Of a stretch of DNA of 35,176 bases, positions 16,420 through 27,663 are shown in pieces (the stretch's first letter is position 1; the number at the start of each line of letters is the position of its first letter). The DNA lies in assembly GCF_000455245.1 (NCBI RefSeq), contig NZ_HG005167.1, positions 247,351 through 282,526 on the forward strand, read 5' to 3'. The stretch is from Nesterenkonia massiliensis. Its GTDB lineage: Bacteria > Actinomycetota > Actinomycetes > Actinomycetales > Micrococcaceae. The position numbers and the translations under genes were made by a program. Below the pieces are notes generated by a model. That model was not told the origin of the DNA. It was given only the letters and a program-made list of their open reading frames with translations, and ran no database searches.

Positions 16420-17697
16420 TTAGTCGAGCGCTCCTGCAATGTCCTCTGCCATGCGGTCCCAGAGTTCAACCGGATCGCCTTCACCGTTGATGATGGCAGT
16501 CTGGGTTGCTCCCCAGTAATCCCACACGGCTCCCATTTCCGGAATGGAAGGCATCGGCACGGCGTCGGTGCCTACGGCACCGAAGCCGGCAACGATTTCA
16601 TCCTCAGCCAGGGCTGCGTCGAAGGACTCGGTCAAGGCCGGTGCGCGACCACCCACCTCATAGAGTGCGGTCTGCACCTCAGGGGAACCGATGTAGTTGA
16701 TCAGGAAGTTCGTCGCCGCTACCACGTTCTCGCTCTGGGCGGAGAGGAAGAAGCCCTGGACTCCGACGAAGGGCTGCGCCGGGCTGTCCCCGGGGGCCGG
16801 GATGGGATCAACAGCAACGTCGATGCCGCTCTCCTGCGCGGCTGGAACGTTCCAGGGGCCGGTCAGGTAGAACGGCGAGTCACCGGAGTTGAAGTTCTCC
16901 AGTGCCAGGTCGCCGTCGATATTAGTGTTCAGCACGCCAGCTTCACCCTGCTCGGCCAACCACTGGGCGAACTCCTGGCCGCCTTCATTCCCGATCTGCA
17001 GGTCCTCGGGGTTGTAGGAGGCGTCCTCATTGGTGCCAAAGACTGGTGCTCCGAAGGACATCTGGAAGGGGTACAGGTGGTAGGGGTCTGCGGCCTGAGG
17101 ATCAAGGCCAACCAGGAAGGGGTATGTGGCGCCGGAGGCTTCTCCCATCTCGATCATTTCATCGAAAGTCTCAGGGGCCTCAGGTGCTAGTTCGGTATTG
17201 CGCAGCAGAGCAATGTTCTCGATCGAGTAGGGCACACCGTAGGTCTGACCGTCATAGGACCAGGCATCCACAGTGACCTGCTCAAAGTCATTGGCAGCAT
17301 CTCCGAGTTCAATGGGCGCGACCACACCGTTGGTCACCAAGACGCCCAGCCAGTCATGGGCACCGACTGCGATGTCCGGCCCCTCACCGGTGGGGACCTG
17401 AGAAACGAACTGGTCGCGGATCTCACCGAAATCCTGCTGGACCAGATTGACTGCGATCCCGGTATCGGCCTCAAAGTCCTCCGCAGCATCTGCAAGAACA
17501 TCGGCGCGGTCGGCGTCTACCCAAACTGTCAGTTCACCAGCGGCTTCCGGGGCCGCACTGGAGGATTCACCGTTCTGCTCCGGGGCGGGGGATCCGCTGG
17601 GTTCTGCACTGCCGGAGCCGCCACAGGCGGTCAGGGCGAAAGCGCCGGCGCCGAGCAGGGCACCCAGGCGGATAGGTGCTGAGAATGTAGCCCTCAT
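16420..17697 (-). CDS. malE: Maltose/maltodextrin-binding lipoprotein MalE
   Basis: A 425-aa extracytoplasmic binding protein that delivers maltodextrins to MalFG. The N-terminus is a lipoprotein signal peptide with lipobox LTAC (lipidated Cys25), followed by a Ser/Pro/Glu-rich linker. The mature part has the SBP-1 fold signature: ELTVWVDADRADVL, AVNLVQQDFG, PDIAVGAHDWLG, YGVPYSIENIALLRN, ENFNSGDSPFYLTGPWN and NFLINYIGSPEVQ. The ATG at 17697 follows AGAGAGG. It is the first gene of malEFG-GH13 and has a good promoter with a LacI-type operator. No ATPase gene accompanies the operon, so a shared MsiK-like ATPase encoded elsewhere is expected. Confidence 0.95.
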   Translation of the reverse strand: MRATFSAPIRLGALLGAGAFALTACGGSGSAEPSGSPAPEQNGESSSAAPEAAGELTVWVDADRADVLADAAEDFEADTGIAVNLVQQDFGEIRDQFVSQVPTGEGPDIAVGAHDWLGVLVTNGVVAPIELGDAANDFEQVTVDAWSYDGQTYGVPYSIENIALLRNTELAPEAPETFDEMIEMGEASGATYPFLVGLDPQAADPYHLYPFQMSFGAPVFGTNEDASYNPEDLQIGNEGGQEFAQWLAEQGEAGVLNTNIDGDLALENFNSGDSPFYLTGPWNVPAAQESGIDVAVDPIPAPGDSPAQPFVGVQGFFLSAQSENVVAATNFLINYIGSPEVQTALYEVGGRAPALTESFDAALAEDEIVAGFGAVGTDAVPMPSIPEMGAVWDYWGATQTAIINGEGDPVELWDRMAEDIAGALD

Positions 17698-17747
17698 GAT
17701 GTGCCTCTCTTCGTTGAGTCGGAAGGTGCGCAGTCGTGCCAGCTGAC

Positions 17748-17761
17748 TGCAAGCGCTTCCA
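17748..17761. promoter_or_regulatory. LacI-family operator for malE
   Basis: TGCAAGCGCTTCCA contains the AAGCGCTT palindrome with the central CpG typical of LacI-family operators. It lies directly downstream of the malE -10 element, covering the expected transcription start, so binding should block initiation. It is the mirror image of the operator at 17873-17886. The LacI protein encoded at 19582-20625 is the obvious candidate. Confidence 0.85.
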
Positions 17762-17789
17762 GTATGGACGCAGAATGTGAGCTACGCAA
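17761..17789 (-). promoter_or_regulatory. malE promoter
   Basis: On the minus strand, -35 TTGCGT (17784-17789) and -10 CATACT (17761-17766) are separated by 17 bp. Transcription would begin inside the LacI-type operator at 17748-17761 and give a leader of about 55-60 nt before the malE ATG. Confidence 0.6.
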
Positions 17790-17865
17790 CTCTCGTTATG
17801 CCGAGGGGCTACGTGGTCTACTGCTGCACTGAAACCGCAGACGCCCCACGCCGCCGGAAGTGCGC

Positions 17866-17894
17866 TGGTCAGTGGAAGCGCTTGCAGCTACAGT
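17866..17894 (+). promoter_or_regulatory. Promoter of alpha-glucosidase-lacI operon, leaderless
   Basis: TGGTCA (17866-17871), a 17-bp spacer containing the LacI-type operator, then TACAGT (17889-17894), and 6 nt to the ATG at 17901. No Shine-Dalgarno is present, so the mRNA is probably leaderless. Confidence 0.55.
17873..17886. promoter_or_regulatory. LacI-family operator for the alpha-glucosidase operon
   Basis: TGGAAGCGCTTGCA, the exact reverse complement of the malE operator. It sits between the -35 and -10 elements of the rightward promoter, 14 bp before the ATG at 17901. The two operators are 125 bp apart centre to centre, so looping by a tetrameric or paired regulator is possible. Confidence 0.85.
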
Positions 17895-17900
17895 GGTGGC

Positions 17901-19589
17901 ATGACGCTCGAACATGATGTGGATCACGCAACGCCCGCGGCAGCCGGTTATGAGTGGTGGCGCAGTGCCGTCATCTACCAGATCTATCCGCGCTCCTTCG
18001 CCGACTCCAATGGTGACGGCATTGGGGACCTGCCCGGCATCACCTCCCGGCTGGACTCACTGGCCGAATTGGGCATCGATGCCATGTGGCTGAGCCCCTT
18101 TATGACCTCCCCCCAGAAGGATGCTGGCTATGACGTGGCGGACTACTGCGATGTAGACCCGCTCTTTGGGACTCTGGAGGACTTCGACGACATGCTGCGA
18201 GCCGCCCATGAGCGCGGCATCCGTGTCATCGTAGACCTCGTCCCCAACCATTCCTCCGACCAGCACCTTTGGTTCCAGCAGGCGCTGGCCTCAGCACCTG
18301 GCAGCCGCGAGCGTGCCCGCTACATCTTCCGTGACGGCCGGGGCGAGAACGGTGAGCTGCCTCCGAATAACTGGCAGTCCATCTTCGGGGGCCCCGCCTG
18401 GACTCGAGTCACCGACCCCGATGGCGTTCCCGGCCAGTGGTACCTCCACCTCTTCGATTCCAGCCAGCCCGACTTCGACTGGGATAACGAGGAGGTCAAA
18501 GAAGAGTTCCGCCGGATCCTGCGCTTCTGGCTGGACCGCGGCGTGGACGGTTTCCGCGTTGATGTCGCCCATGGCCTGGTCAAGGATCCGCAGCTGCCGG
18601 ACTATACCCCGTCACCTGATGCGGCATCCATGGGCGGGGAGGAGACTCCGGCTCCCTACTTCGAGCAGGCCGGTGTCCACGAGATCTACCGGGATTGGCA
18701 TCGCATTCTGAGTGAATATGACGGCGACCGGGCGTTGTGCGGGGAGGCATGGGTCTCCTCAGTGGAGAAGATGGCTCTGTGGGTGCGCCCAGACGAGATG
18801 CACCAGACCTTCAATTTCGACTACCTCATGGCCTCCTGGGATGAGGCCGAACTGCGCGACATTATTGACCGGTCCCTGGCCGCTTTCAGCGGTGTGGGCG
18901 CGCCCAGCACCTGGGTACTTTCCAATCACGACGTCGTACGCCACGCCACCCGGCTTTCACTGACCGGCGAGAATCCCCAGGGCACAGGCATCGGCCCAGA
19001 CTTCCCCGGGATTCCGAAGTATGAGGACGGGGTACGCCGGGCCCGGGCTGCCACCACCTTGATGCTGGCTCTGCCTGGTTCGTCCTACCTCTACCAGGGT
19101 GAGGAGCTCGGGCTCGATGAGGTCCATGATCTGCCGGGGGAGGCGCGTCAGGATCCCACCTGGTTCCGCACGCAGGGGGAACGCTACGGACGTGACGGCT
19201 GCCGGGTGCCGCTGCCCTGGGAAGATTCCGCGCCAGCGTTTGGCTTTAGCCACACCGGCGAGTCCTGGCTTCCGCAGCCTAAGCGCTGGGCGCCTCTAGC
19301 CCGGTCAGTCCAGGCTCAGCAGCCAGCGTCCACACTGAATCTCTACCGCCAGCTCCTGCAGTTGCGCCGCGAGGCCGATCTGGGCAGCGGCACGCTTGAA
19401 TGGGTGCCGGACTTCGGCAGCGGTGTTCTGGCGTTTAAGAACTCGGGTGTGCTGGTGGTGGCAAATATCAGCGGTGCAGACGTCACTCTTCCTGACGGCC
19501 ACGAGGTCCTAGCCACCAGCACGCCGATTGAGAATCGAACCGTGCCCCGTGACGTCACAGTATGGTTGAAAGAGATCACTCATGAGTGA
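17901..19589 (+). CDS. GH13 alpha-glucosidase (oligo-1,6-/alpha-1,4-glucosidase type)
   Basis: A 562-aa cytosolic enzyme that releases glucose from maltose or isomaltose-type oligosaccharides. Motifs are WWRSAVIYQIYPRSFADSNGDGIGDLPG (calcium-loop type start), GIDAMWLSPF, DLVPNHSS, DGFRVDVAHG (nucleophile Asp221), LCGEAWV (acid/base Glu282) and LSNHDVVRHATR (Asp344). DLVPNHSS carries the region-I Asn-His pair. The Val after the region-I Asp-Leu (DLV rather than DLI) and the overall layout fit alpha-glucosidases more than trehalose synthases. It starts at ATG 17901 next to a LacI-type operator and overlaps the following lacI gene (ATGAGTGA), so enzyme and regulator are co-expressed. It completes the breakdown of sugars imported by MalEFG. 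Confidence 0.93.
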   Translation: MTLEHDVDHATPAAAGYEWWRSAVIYQIYPRSFADSNGDGIGDLPGITSRLDSLAELGIDAMWLSPFMTSPQKDAGYDVADYCDVDPLFGTLEDFDDMLRAAHERGIRVIVDLVPNHSSDQHLWFQQALASAPGSRERARYIFRDGRGENGELPPNNWQSIFGGPAWTRVTDPDGVPGQWYLHLFDSSQPDFDWDNEEVKEEFRRILRFWLDRGVDGFRVDVAHGLVKDPQLPDYTPSPDAASMGGEETPAPYFEQAGVHEIYRDWHRILSEYDGDRALCGEAWVSSVEKMALWVRPDEMHQTFNFDYLMASWDEAELRDIIDRSLAAFSGVGAPSTWVLSNHDVVRHATRLSLTGENPQGTGIGPDFPGIPKYEDGVRRARAATTLMLALPGSSYLYQGEELGLDEVHDLPGEARQDPTWFRTQGERYGRDGCRVPLPWEDSAPAFGFSHTGESWLPQPKRWAPLARSVQAQQPASTLNLYRQLLQLRREADLGSGTLEWVPDFGSGVLAFKNSGVLVVANISGADVTLPDGHEVLATSTPIENRTVPRDVTVWLKEITHE

Positions 19590-20625
19590 CAGACGAGCGG
19601 AGGAGCGGCGCCCAGTGGTCAGCCTCGACGAAGTCGCCCGAACAGCCGGTGTGTCCTCCGCCACGGCCTCTCGGGCACTAAGTGGTCGAGGTCAGGTCTC
19701 AGCTGTAGCCCGAGAGAAGGTTCTGGCTGCTGCCGAGCAGCTGGGCTACGTCGTCTCCTCCGCCGCATCCAGTCTTGCTTCAGGTCGCAGCCGCAGTATC
19801 GGGGTGATTACCCCCGATCTGCACCGGTGGTTCTTCAATAGTGTGCTGACTGGCATCTCAGACACGCTGACCCGCTCCGGCTATGACCTCACGCTGTACA
19901 ACGTGACGGCGGACCCCAAGTTGCGCCGCGAGATCTTCCAGGCATTCCTGCGGCGACGTCGGGTTGACGGCGTCATTGTGATAGCCCTGGAACTCGACGA
20001 TTGGGAGGCCGAGCAGCTGGAGCAGCTTGATCTGCCGGTGATCATCATCGGCGGGTCCCAGCGCGGCATTCCCGGAATGGCCATCGATGACCGTGCGGTC
20101 ACCCGGTTAGCTGCTGAACACCTCTTGCAGTTAGGACACCGGCGGCTGGGGTACATCGGCGGCGACCAGGCCTTTGATGTCGATTTTCACGTTCCCACGC
20201 GCCGTCTCGAAGGGTTCAACCAAGCGTTAGAAGCCTGGGATGCGGACCCGGATGCGGCACTGGTGCGGGCGGCAGACTTCACCATCGAAGGCGGATACGA
20301 GGCCGCCAAGCAGCTGCTGGGCACTCCCGGGCACAGTCTGACCGGTATAGTCGCGGCTTCGGATGAGATGGCCATCGGCGCCATCCTGGCAGCCCGGGAC
20401 CTGGGACTGGGAGTTCCGCAGCAGCTATCTGTGGTGGGCGTGGACGGCCACGAACTCGCAGCGTTATTCACGCTGACCACAGTGGATCAGAAGCCAGCCG
20501 ATCAGGGTCGACGGGCGGCAGAACGTATTCTGCGTCAGGTTGATGGCGAACATGACGGCCAGCCCACCCTGCCTTATGAGCTGGTAGTCCGCGGCAGCAC
20601 CGCAGCACCGTTGATTGGCGACTAG
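19582..20625 (+). CDS. LacI-family transcriptional regulator of maltodextrin use
   Basis: A 347-aa repressor. The N-terminal helix-turn-helix is VSLDEVARTAGVSSATASRALSG (about residues 13-36), followed by the hinge helix with AASSLASGRSRSIGVI. The periplasmic-binding-protein-like effector domain includes GLARAA-like HLLQLGHRRLGYIGG, FNQAL and VVGVDGHELAALFTLTTV. The start ATG lies within the last codons of the alpha-glucosidase gene. The cognate operators are most likely the two AAGCGCTT palindromes between malE and the alpha-glucosidase gene, which would make it autoregulated. The inducer is probably maltose or a maltodextrin, by context only. Confidence 0.93.
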   Translation: MSDRRAEERRPVVSLDEVARTAGVSSATASRALSGRGQVSAVAREKVLAAAEQLGYVVSSAASSLASGRSRSIGVITPDLHRWFFNSVLTGISDTLTRSGYDLTLYNVTADPKLRREIFQAFLRRRRVDGVIVIALELDDWEAEQLEQLDLPVIIIGGSQRGIPGMAIDDRAVTRLAAEHLLQLGHRRLGYIGGDQAFDVDFHVPTRRLEGFNQALEAWDADPDAALVRAADFTIEGGYEAAKQLLGTPGHSLTGIVAASDEMAIGAILAARDLGLGVPQQLSVVGVDGHELAALFTLTTVDQKPADQGRRAAERILRQVDGEHDGQPTLPYELVVRGSTAAPLIGD

Positions 20626-20640
20626 GCCGAGGTGCCTGCC

Positions 20641-20671
20641 AAGGCTGTCCCTGGTGCCTACGCCATCAGCC

Positions 20672-20673
<2 letters not shown>
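20641..20673. terminator. Hairpin between convergent lacI and gdhA
   Basis: AAGGCTG (20641-20647) pairs with CAGCCTT (20667-20673), and an inner stem TGGTG/CGCCA extends it. It sits at the meeting point of two convergent genes and overlaps the gdhA stop codon. There is no T-run on either side, so it is a weak or bidirectional terminator candidate. Confidence 0.4.
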
Positions 20674-23384
<2,711 letters not shown>

Positions 23385-23536
23385 AGAGCGCAAGCCTACT
23401 CTTGTTGTTGCAGCGGGCAACTAGTCCCGCGCTCACAGATGCTCGGCACGACGGCGTTGTCGCGGCTGTTGATTACCTCGATGCAGGATGCGAGGTGAAC
23501 AGACTCTGTGCAGTACGGACCGATAGGGTGGAGGCT

Positions 23537-26494
23537 ATGAGTTCACCGGCTGATCGATCCTCTGATGAGTGCCTATCACCGGCACAGCGTTATGCCCAGT
23601 CACGCCGGCGGGCCGCAGAAGCCAAGACCGAACTGGCTGCGTTTCGTGCCGAGCAGGCTTTTGACCTCGATGACTTCCAGCTGGAGGCCTGTCGACACCT
23701 GGAAGCTGGCCGTGCTGTTCTGGTAGCTGCTCCTACCGGTGCCGGTAAGACGATCGTCGGTGAGTTCGCCGTCCATCTCGCCCTCACCCAGGGCAAGAAG
23801 GCCTTCTATACAACGCCCATTAAGGCCCTTTCGAATCAGAAGTACCAGGAGCTGGTGGCCGATTACGGTGCTGACCGGGTGGGGCTGCTCACCGGTGATA
23901 CCTCAATCAACTCCGAGGCCCAGGTTGTGGTCATGACCACCGAGGTGCTGCGCAATATGCTGTATCAGTCCTCCTCAACCTTGGACGACCTGAAGTTTGT
24001 GGTCATGGACGAGGTCCACTATCTAGCCGACCGCTTCCGCGGTGCAGTGTGGGAGGAAGTCATCATCCATTTGCCCGAGAGCGTTCAGGTGGCGGCGCTT
24101 TCGGCAACAGTGTCCAACGCAGAAGAGTTCGGCGCCTGGCTGGACACAGTACGTGGCGAGACGGCCGTGGTGGTCTCAGAGCACCGTCCAGTGCCGCTCT
24201 GGCAGCACATGCTGGTGAATCACCAGATCTATGACCTCTTCGTCATCACCGAGGAGAACGACGACGCATCCGGTGGCCAATTGGTGAATCCGGAGCTGCA
24301 GCGTGCCGTGGCGTTCTCACAATCCCCGCCTTCACGGCGAAGTGGGGGTCATCGCGGTAGAGGCCGGGGCCGCCACGGCTATGGCCGCCCCGGCGGACCT
24401 AGACGTGAGCTCAGCACCAGCGGCAAGGATGTCTCCAAGATTTCTGGATCTCCTGCTGGCGGACCCCGACTGCATCGGCCACGCATGATCAGAGCTCTTG
24501 ATCGTCAGGGTCTCTTGCCCTGCATCAGCTTCATCTTCTCCCGCGCCGGCTGCGAGGCAGCGGTGGAGCAGTGTCTGCATGCCGGAATCCAGCTGACCTC
24601 TAAAGAAGAGGCCGCGGAAATCGCGTCTCGGGTTGAGGAAATGGGCTGGGAGCTGCCAGCTGAAGACCTTTCTGTACTTGGCTTCGACAGTTTCCGGGAA
24701 GCTCTGATCAACGGCGTTGCCGCCCACCACGCCGGAATGCTCCCGCCTTTCAAGGAACTGGTAGAGAACCTCTATGCAGAGGGCCTGCTGAAGGTGGTAT
24801 TCGCCACTGAGACCCTGGCCCTCGGCATCAACATGCCTGCGCGCACAGTAGTGCTGGAGAAACTCGATAAGTTCAACGGCGAAACCCATGAGGACATCAC
24901 CCCGGGCGAGTACACCCAGCTCACCGGGCGGGCGGGGCGACGAGGTATCGATGTGGAAGGTCACGCCGTCGTGGTCTGGCAGCCCGGTATGGATCCACGA
25001 CAGGTGGCGGGTCTGGCGTCCAAGCGCACCTATCCGCTGAATTCCAGCTTCAGCCCCAGCTACAACATGGCAGTCAACCTGATCGCGCAGTTCGGACGGC
25101 GCAGGGCCCGCACCATCCTGGAGTCTTCCTTCGCGCAGTTCCAGGCCGACCGAGCCGTAGTCGGACTTGCCCGCGACGTCGCCAAGCGTGAATCCTCCTT
25201 GGCCGGCTATGAGAAGGCTATGCAGTGTCACCTGGGAGACTTCCGGGAGTATGCAGAACTGCGTCGAGAGCTGACCGAGCAGCAGAAGGATCAGGCCAAG
25301 GCGCGCAACCGACAGCGCCGCCGCGAGATCGTCAGGGTGCTCAGTTCGCTGGAGCCTGGAGATGTCATTGAGGTAGGTGGCAAACGCCGATTAGGGGAGT
25401 GCCTGGTCGTTCATTCGGCACCCGAACATGATCCGCGGCCCGGGGTCATCACAGCTGACGGCAAGCTGCGCAATCTCACCGTGGAGGATTTCTCTCAGCC
25501 TCCGGAGGTGATCTCCGCTGTCCGGTTGCCACGCAAACCTCAGGTCAAGGTCCCTAAGATTCGTCGAGACCTCGCCTCGGCTATGAGAGCCGCGCTCCAC
25601 GACCGGGTGCCCCCGCGCAAGAACGCGCCGCAGCCAGGCTTCGGCTTTGCTGAAGCCGAGGATGAAGGCCAGCAGGTTGATGAGCTGCAAGCCGCACTGC
25701 GTCGCCATCCCTGCCATTCCTGCAGCGACCGGGAAGAACACGCTCGCTGGGCCGAACGCTGGTGGAAACTGCGCCGCGAGACTGACCAGCTCAAGGGCAA
25801 GATCGACCGGCGTACCGGATCCATTGCCAAGACCTTCGATCGAGTCTGCGGAGTCCTCTACGACCTGGGGCACCTGCAGCCTGCCGATGAGGAACGGCTG
25901 CCAACCGCTGCACCCATCGCTGAAGAGTTCGGCACCGAAGAGTTCATTGTGACTGAGCGCGGCCAGCGATTGCGGCGAATCTACGGCGAACGTGATCTCT
26001 TCACCGAGATGCTCATAGATCGCGGGGTGCTTGCTGGGCTCTCTGCTGAGGAGTTGGCAGCCTTCTCCACGCTTTTGGTCTATCAGGCCAAGCGAGAGGA
26101 TGAAGGCGCGATGCCGCTGATGCCGACCAAGCGCCTCAGCAACGCGGTGCGTTCAGCGCTTGAAGTTCATGCTGAGCTTGAAACCCTGGAGAAGCGTCAC
26201 CACTTGGAACCCACCGACGGCCCAGAGATGGGCCTGAGCCTGCCGATGTACCACTGGGCCTCGGGCTCGAGCCTGCGGCAGTCGTTGGAAGATTCCCCGC
26301 TGGCCGCAGGTGACTTCGTCCGTTGGGCCAAGCAGTGCATCGATGTCTTGGACCAGCTCTCCAAGGCTCCCACTACGGGCGGAAAATTTGCCTCTCGCTG
26401 CCAAGAGGCTGTGGATCTCATCGCCAGAGGAGTGGTGGCTTACTCCTCGGTGGCTTATCAATCAGTGGAGGAAGACTTTGACAGTGACGCCTGA
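23537..26494 (+). CDS. helY: HelY/Mtr4-type DExH superfamily 2 RNA helicase
   Basis: A 985-aa cytosolic helicase of the Ski2-like family, probably acting in RNA processing or decay. Motif I is APTGAGKT (about residues 65-72), motif II is DEVH (158-161), motif III is SAT, motif V is TETLALGINMPART and motif VI is QLTGRAGRRGID. Between the two RecA domains is an Arg-Gly-rich insert (about 24336-24410). The C-terminal part contains HPCHSC and the long helical region typical of actinobacterial HelY. The ATG at 23537 has TAGGGT 7 nt upstream (leaderless type), with GGAGG only 2 nt before the ATG. Longer in-frame starts upstream lack conserved sequence. The amidohydrolase-like gene overlaps its end. 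Confidence 0.92.
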   Translation: MSSPADRSSDECLSPAQRYAQSRRRAAEAKTELAAFRAEQAFDLDDFQLEACRHLEAGRAVLVAAPTGAGKTIVGEFAVHLALTQGKKAFYTTPIKALSNQKYQELVADYGADRVGLLTGDTSINSEAQVVVMTTEVLRNMLYQSSSTLDDLKFVVMDEVHYLADRFRGAVWEEVIIHLPESVQVAALSATVSNAEEFGAWLDTVRGETAVVVSEHRPVPLWQHMLVNHQIYDLFVITEENDDASGGQLVNPELQRAVAFSQSPPSRRSGGHRGRGRGRHGYGRPGGPRRELSTSGKDVSKISGSPAGGPRLHRPRMIRALDRQGLLPCISFIFSRAGCEAAVEQCLHAGIQLTSKEEAAEIASRVEEMGWELPAEDLSVLGFDSFREALINGVAAHHAGMLPPFKELVENLYAEGLLKVVFATETLALGINMPARTVVLEKLDKFNGETHEDITPGEYTQLTGRAGRRGIDVEGHAVVVWQPGMDPRQVAGLASKRTYPLNSSFSPSYNMAVNLIAQFGRRRARTILESSFAQFQADRAVVGLARDVAKRESSLAGYEKAMQCHLGDFREYAELRRELTEQQKDQAKARNRQRRREIVRVLSSLEPGDVIEVGGKRRLGECLVVHSAPEHDPRPGVITADGKLRNLTVEDFSQPPEVISAVRLPRKPQVKVPKIRRDLASAMRAALHDRVPPRKNAPQPGFGFAEAEDEGQQVDELQAALRRHPCHSCSDREEHARWAERWWKLRRETDQLKGKIDRRTGSIAKTFDRVCGVLYDLGHLQPADEERLPTAAPIAEEFGTEEFIVTERGQRLRRIYGERDLFTEMLIDRGVLAGLSAEELAAFSTLLVYQAKREDEGAMPLMPTKRLSNAVRSALEVHAELETLEKRHHLEPTDGPEMGLSLPMYHWASGSSLRQSLEDSPLAAGDFVRWAKQCIDVLDQLSKAPTTGGKFASRCQEAVDLIARGVVAYSSVAYQSVEEDFDSDA

Positions 26495-27653
26495 GGCCGA
26501 AGCAGAAGCACCGGTACTGCTTTTTAACGGCACCATCCATTCGACTGCAGAACCGTATGCAGAGGCGATGATCGTAGAAGATGGGCAGGTCGCCTGGCTG
26601 GGCTCTGACGAAACTGCTGAGCGCATGGCGGGGGACCGGCTTATCCGGCAGGATCTTGACCGCGCTCTTGTGGCACCAGCCTTTGTGGGACGGGTAGGAC
26701 TTGAGCTGAGCGAAGCGTCGGCTGTCACAATGGCTGAAGTCCTTGATGTTGCCGCCCAGAAGCTGGGCTATTGCGCGCTGCGATTGGTCGTCACGGTCTC
26801 TGTGGATGACCTGGCTGACGCTACCGCAGTGCAGGCTGCGCTGGCTGAGACTTTCACGGCGGCGGCGGGGCATCCGGTGGAGGTATACCCGGTGCTGCGG
26901 CTGACAGGTGTCCACGCCGATGGGGGAGCCCCTTCAATTGCGCCGCTGAACGCCCTGTTGGATCTGCTTCCCGCTGTCGAGGAGGCTGCCGGGCGTCCCG
27001 CGGGAGCGGCTGTACTGCTGCGGGAGGTGCTGCCGAATCTCCTGGGCGTGCGCTCCTGGGCGGCCGAGGCAGGTCACCAGCTGTTGATCGAAACTGACGG
27101 TATCGACGCCGCGGAGGCAGTTGACGCCGTCGTCACCACCACCAAGCACCTGCGTGAGCTCAGGCAGACTCCGACTGCTTCGATGCCGACTCTGCTTGTC
27201 GGCTTTGACTCAGCTGAGCGTGATCACTGGGAGGCCCTGCTGAACACCGGCGTACACGTTGTGCTCACCGGTCCCGGACACCTGGGCACGGCGTTGAGTG
27301 TGGGCGTGCCGACGTCAGCTGTCCCCGGGGAGGGGGAGAATCCCTGGCAATTGGTCTCCGATCATGTGCACTCCGTCACAGAGGCAGTCTCAGCCCGAGC
27401 TGGATTTAACGCATTGACCCGCGGTGCATACCGCTCTTTGGTCGGCGCCTCGGAGACTGCCGGACAACTCAACCCCGGTACGGTCGCGACCTACGCGATC
27501 TGGGAGGTGGAGTCCCTCGCGGTACAGACGCCACACTCCACTGTGGCTGCCTGGAGCACCGACACGCGCGCCCGCACACCCCTCCTTCCGTACCTGGATG
27601 GAGAGACTCTGCCGCGCCTTGTCAGCACGGTGATTGCCGGACGCGGCGTGTAA
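26478..27653 (+). CDS. Amidohydrolase-family protein lacking metal-binding motifs (probable pseudoenzyme)
   Basis: About 391 aa. The fold is recognised from the N-terminal beta-sandwich (LLFNGTIHSTAEPYAEAMIVEDGQVAWLGSD) and the C-terminal block (VSARAGFNALTRGAYR, LNPGTVATYAIWEVESLAVQTP, TRARTPLLPYLD). The catalytic parts are not there. Where active members have P-G-F-V-D-x-H-x-H, this one reads APAFVGRVGLEL. Where they have G-S-D-x-P-V, it reads GVPTSAVPGEG. Much of the barrel seems shortened. The TTG at 26478 is chosen for its GGAGGA 5 nt upstream; GTG 26484 is the alternative. It overlaps helY by 17 bp and precedes the mannosyltransferase by 10 bp, so it belongs to that transcription unit. 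A non-enzymatic role is an inference. Confidence 0.75.
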   Translation: MTVTPEAEAEAPVLLFNGTIHSTAEPYAEAMIVEDGQVAWLGSDETAERMAGDRLIRQDLDRALVAPAFVGRVGLELSEASAVTMAEVLDVAAQKLGYCALRLVVTVSVDDLADATAVQAALAETFTAAAGHPVEVYPVLRLTGVHADGGAPSIAPLNALLDLLPAVEEAAGRPAGAAVLLREVLPNLLGVRSWAAEAGHQLLIETDGIDAAEAVDAVVTTTKHLRELRQTPTASMPTLLVGFDSAERDHWEALLNTGVHVVLTGPGHLGTALSVGVPTSAVPGEGENPWQLVSDHVHSVTEAVSARAGFNALTRGAYRSLVGASETAGQLNPGTVATYAIWEVESLAVQTPHSTVAAWSTDTRARTPLLPYLDGETLPRLVSTVIAGRGV

Positions 27654-27663
27654 CGTGGTGAAT

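Noticed and set aside
15820-17190. 456-codon plus-strand ORF opposite malF and malE
   Set aside because: It is antisense to two certain genes, shows no domain and has the composition of a shadow frame.
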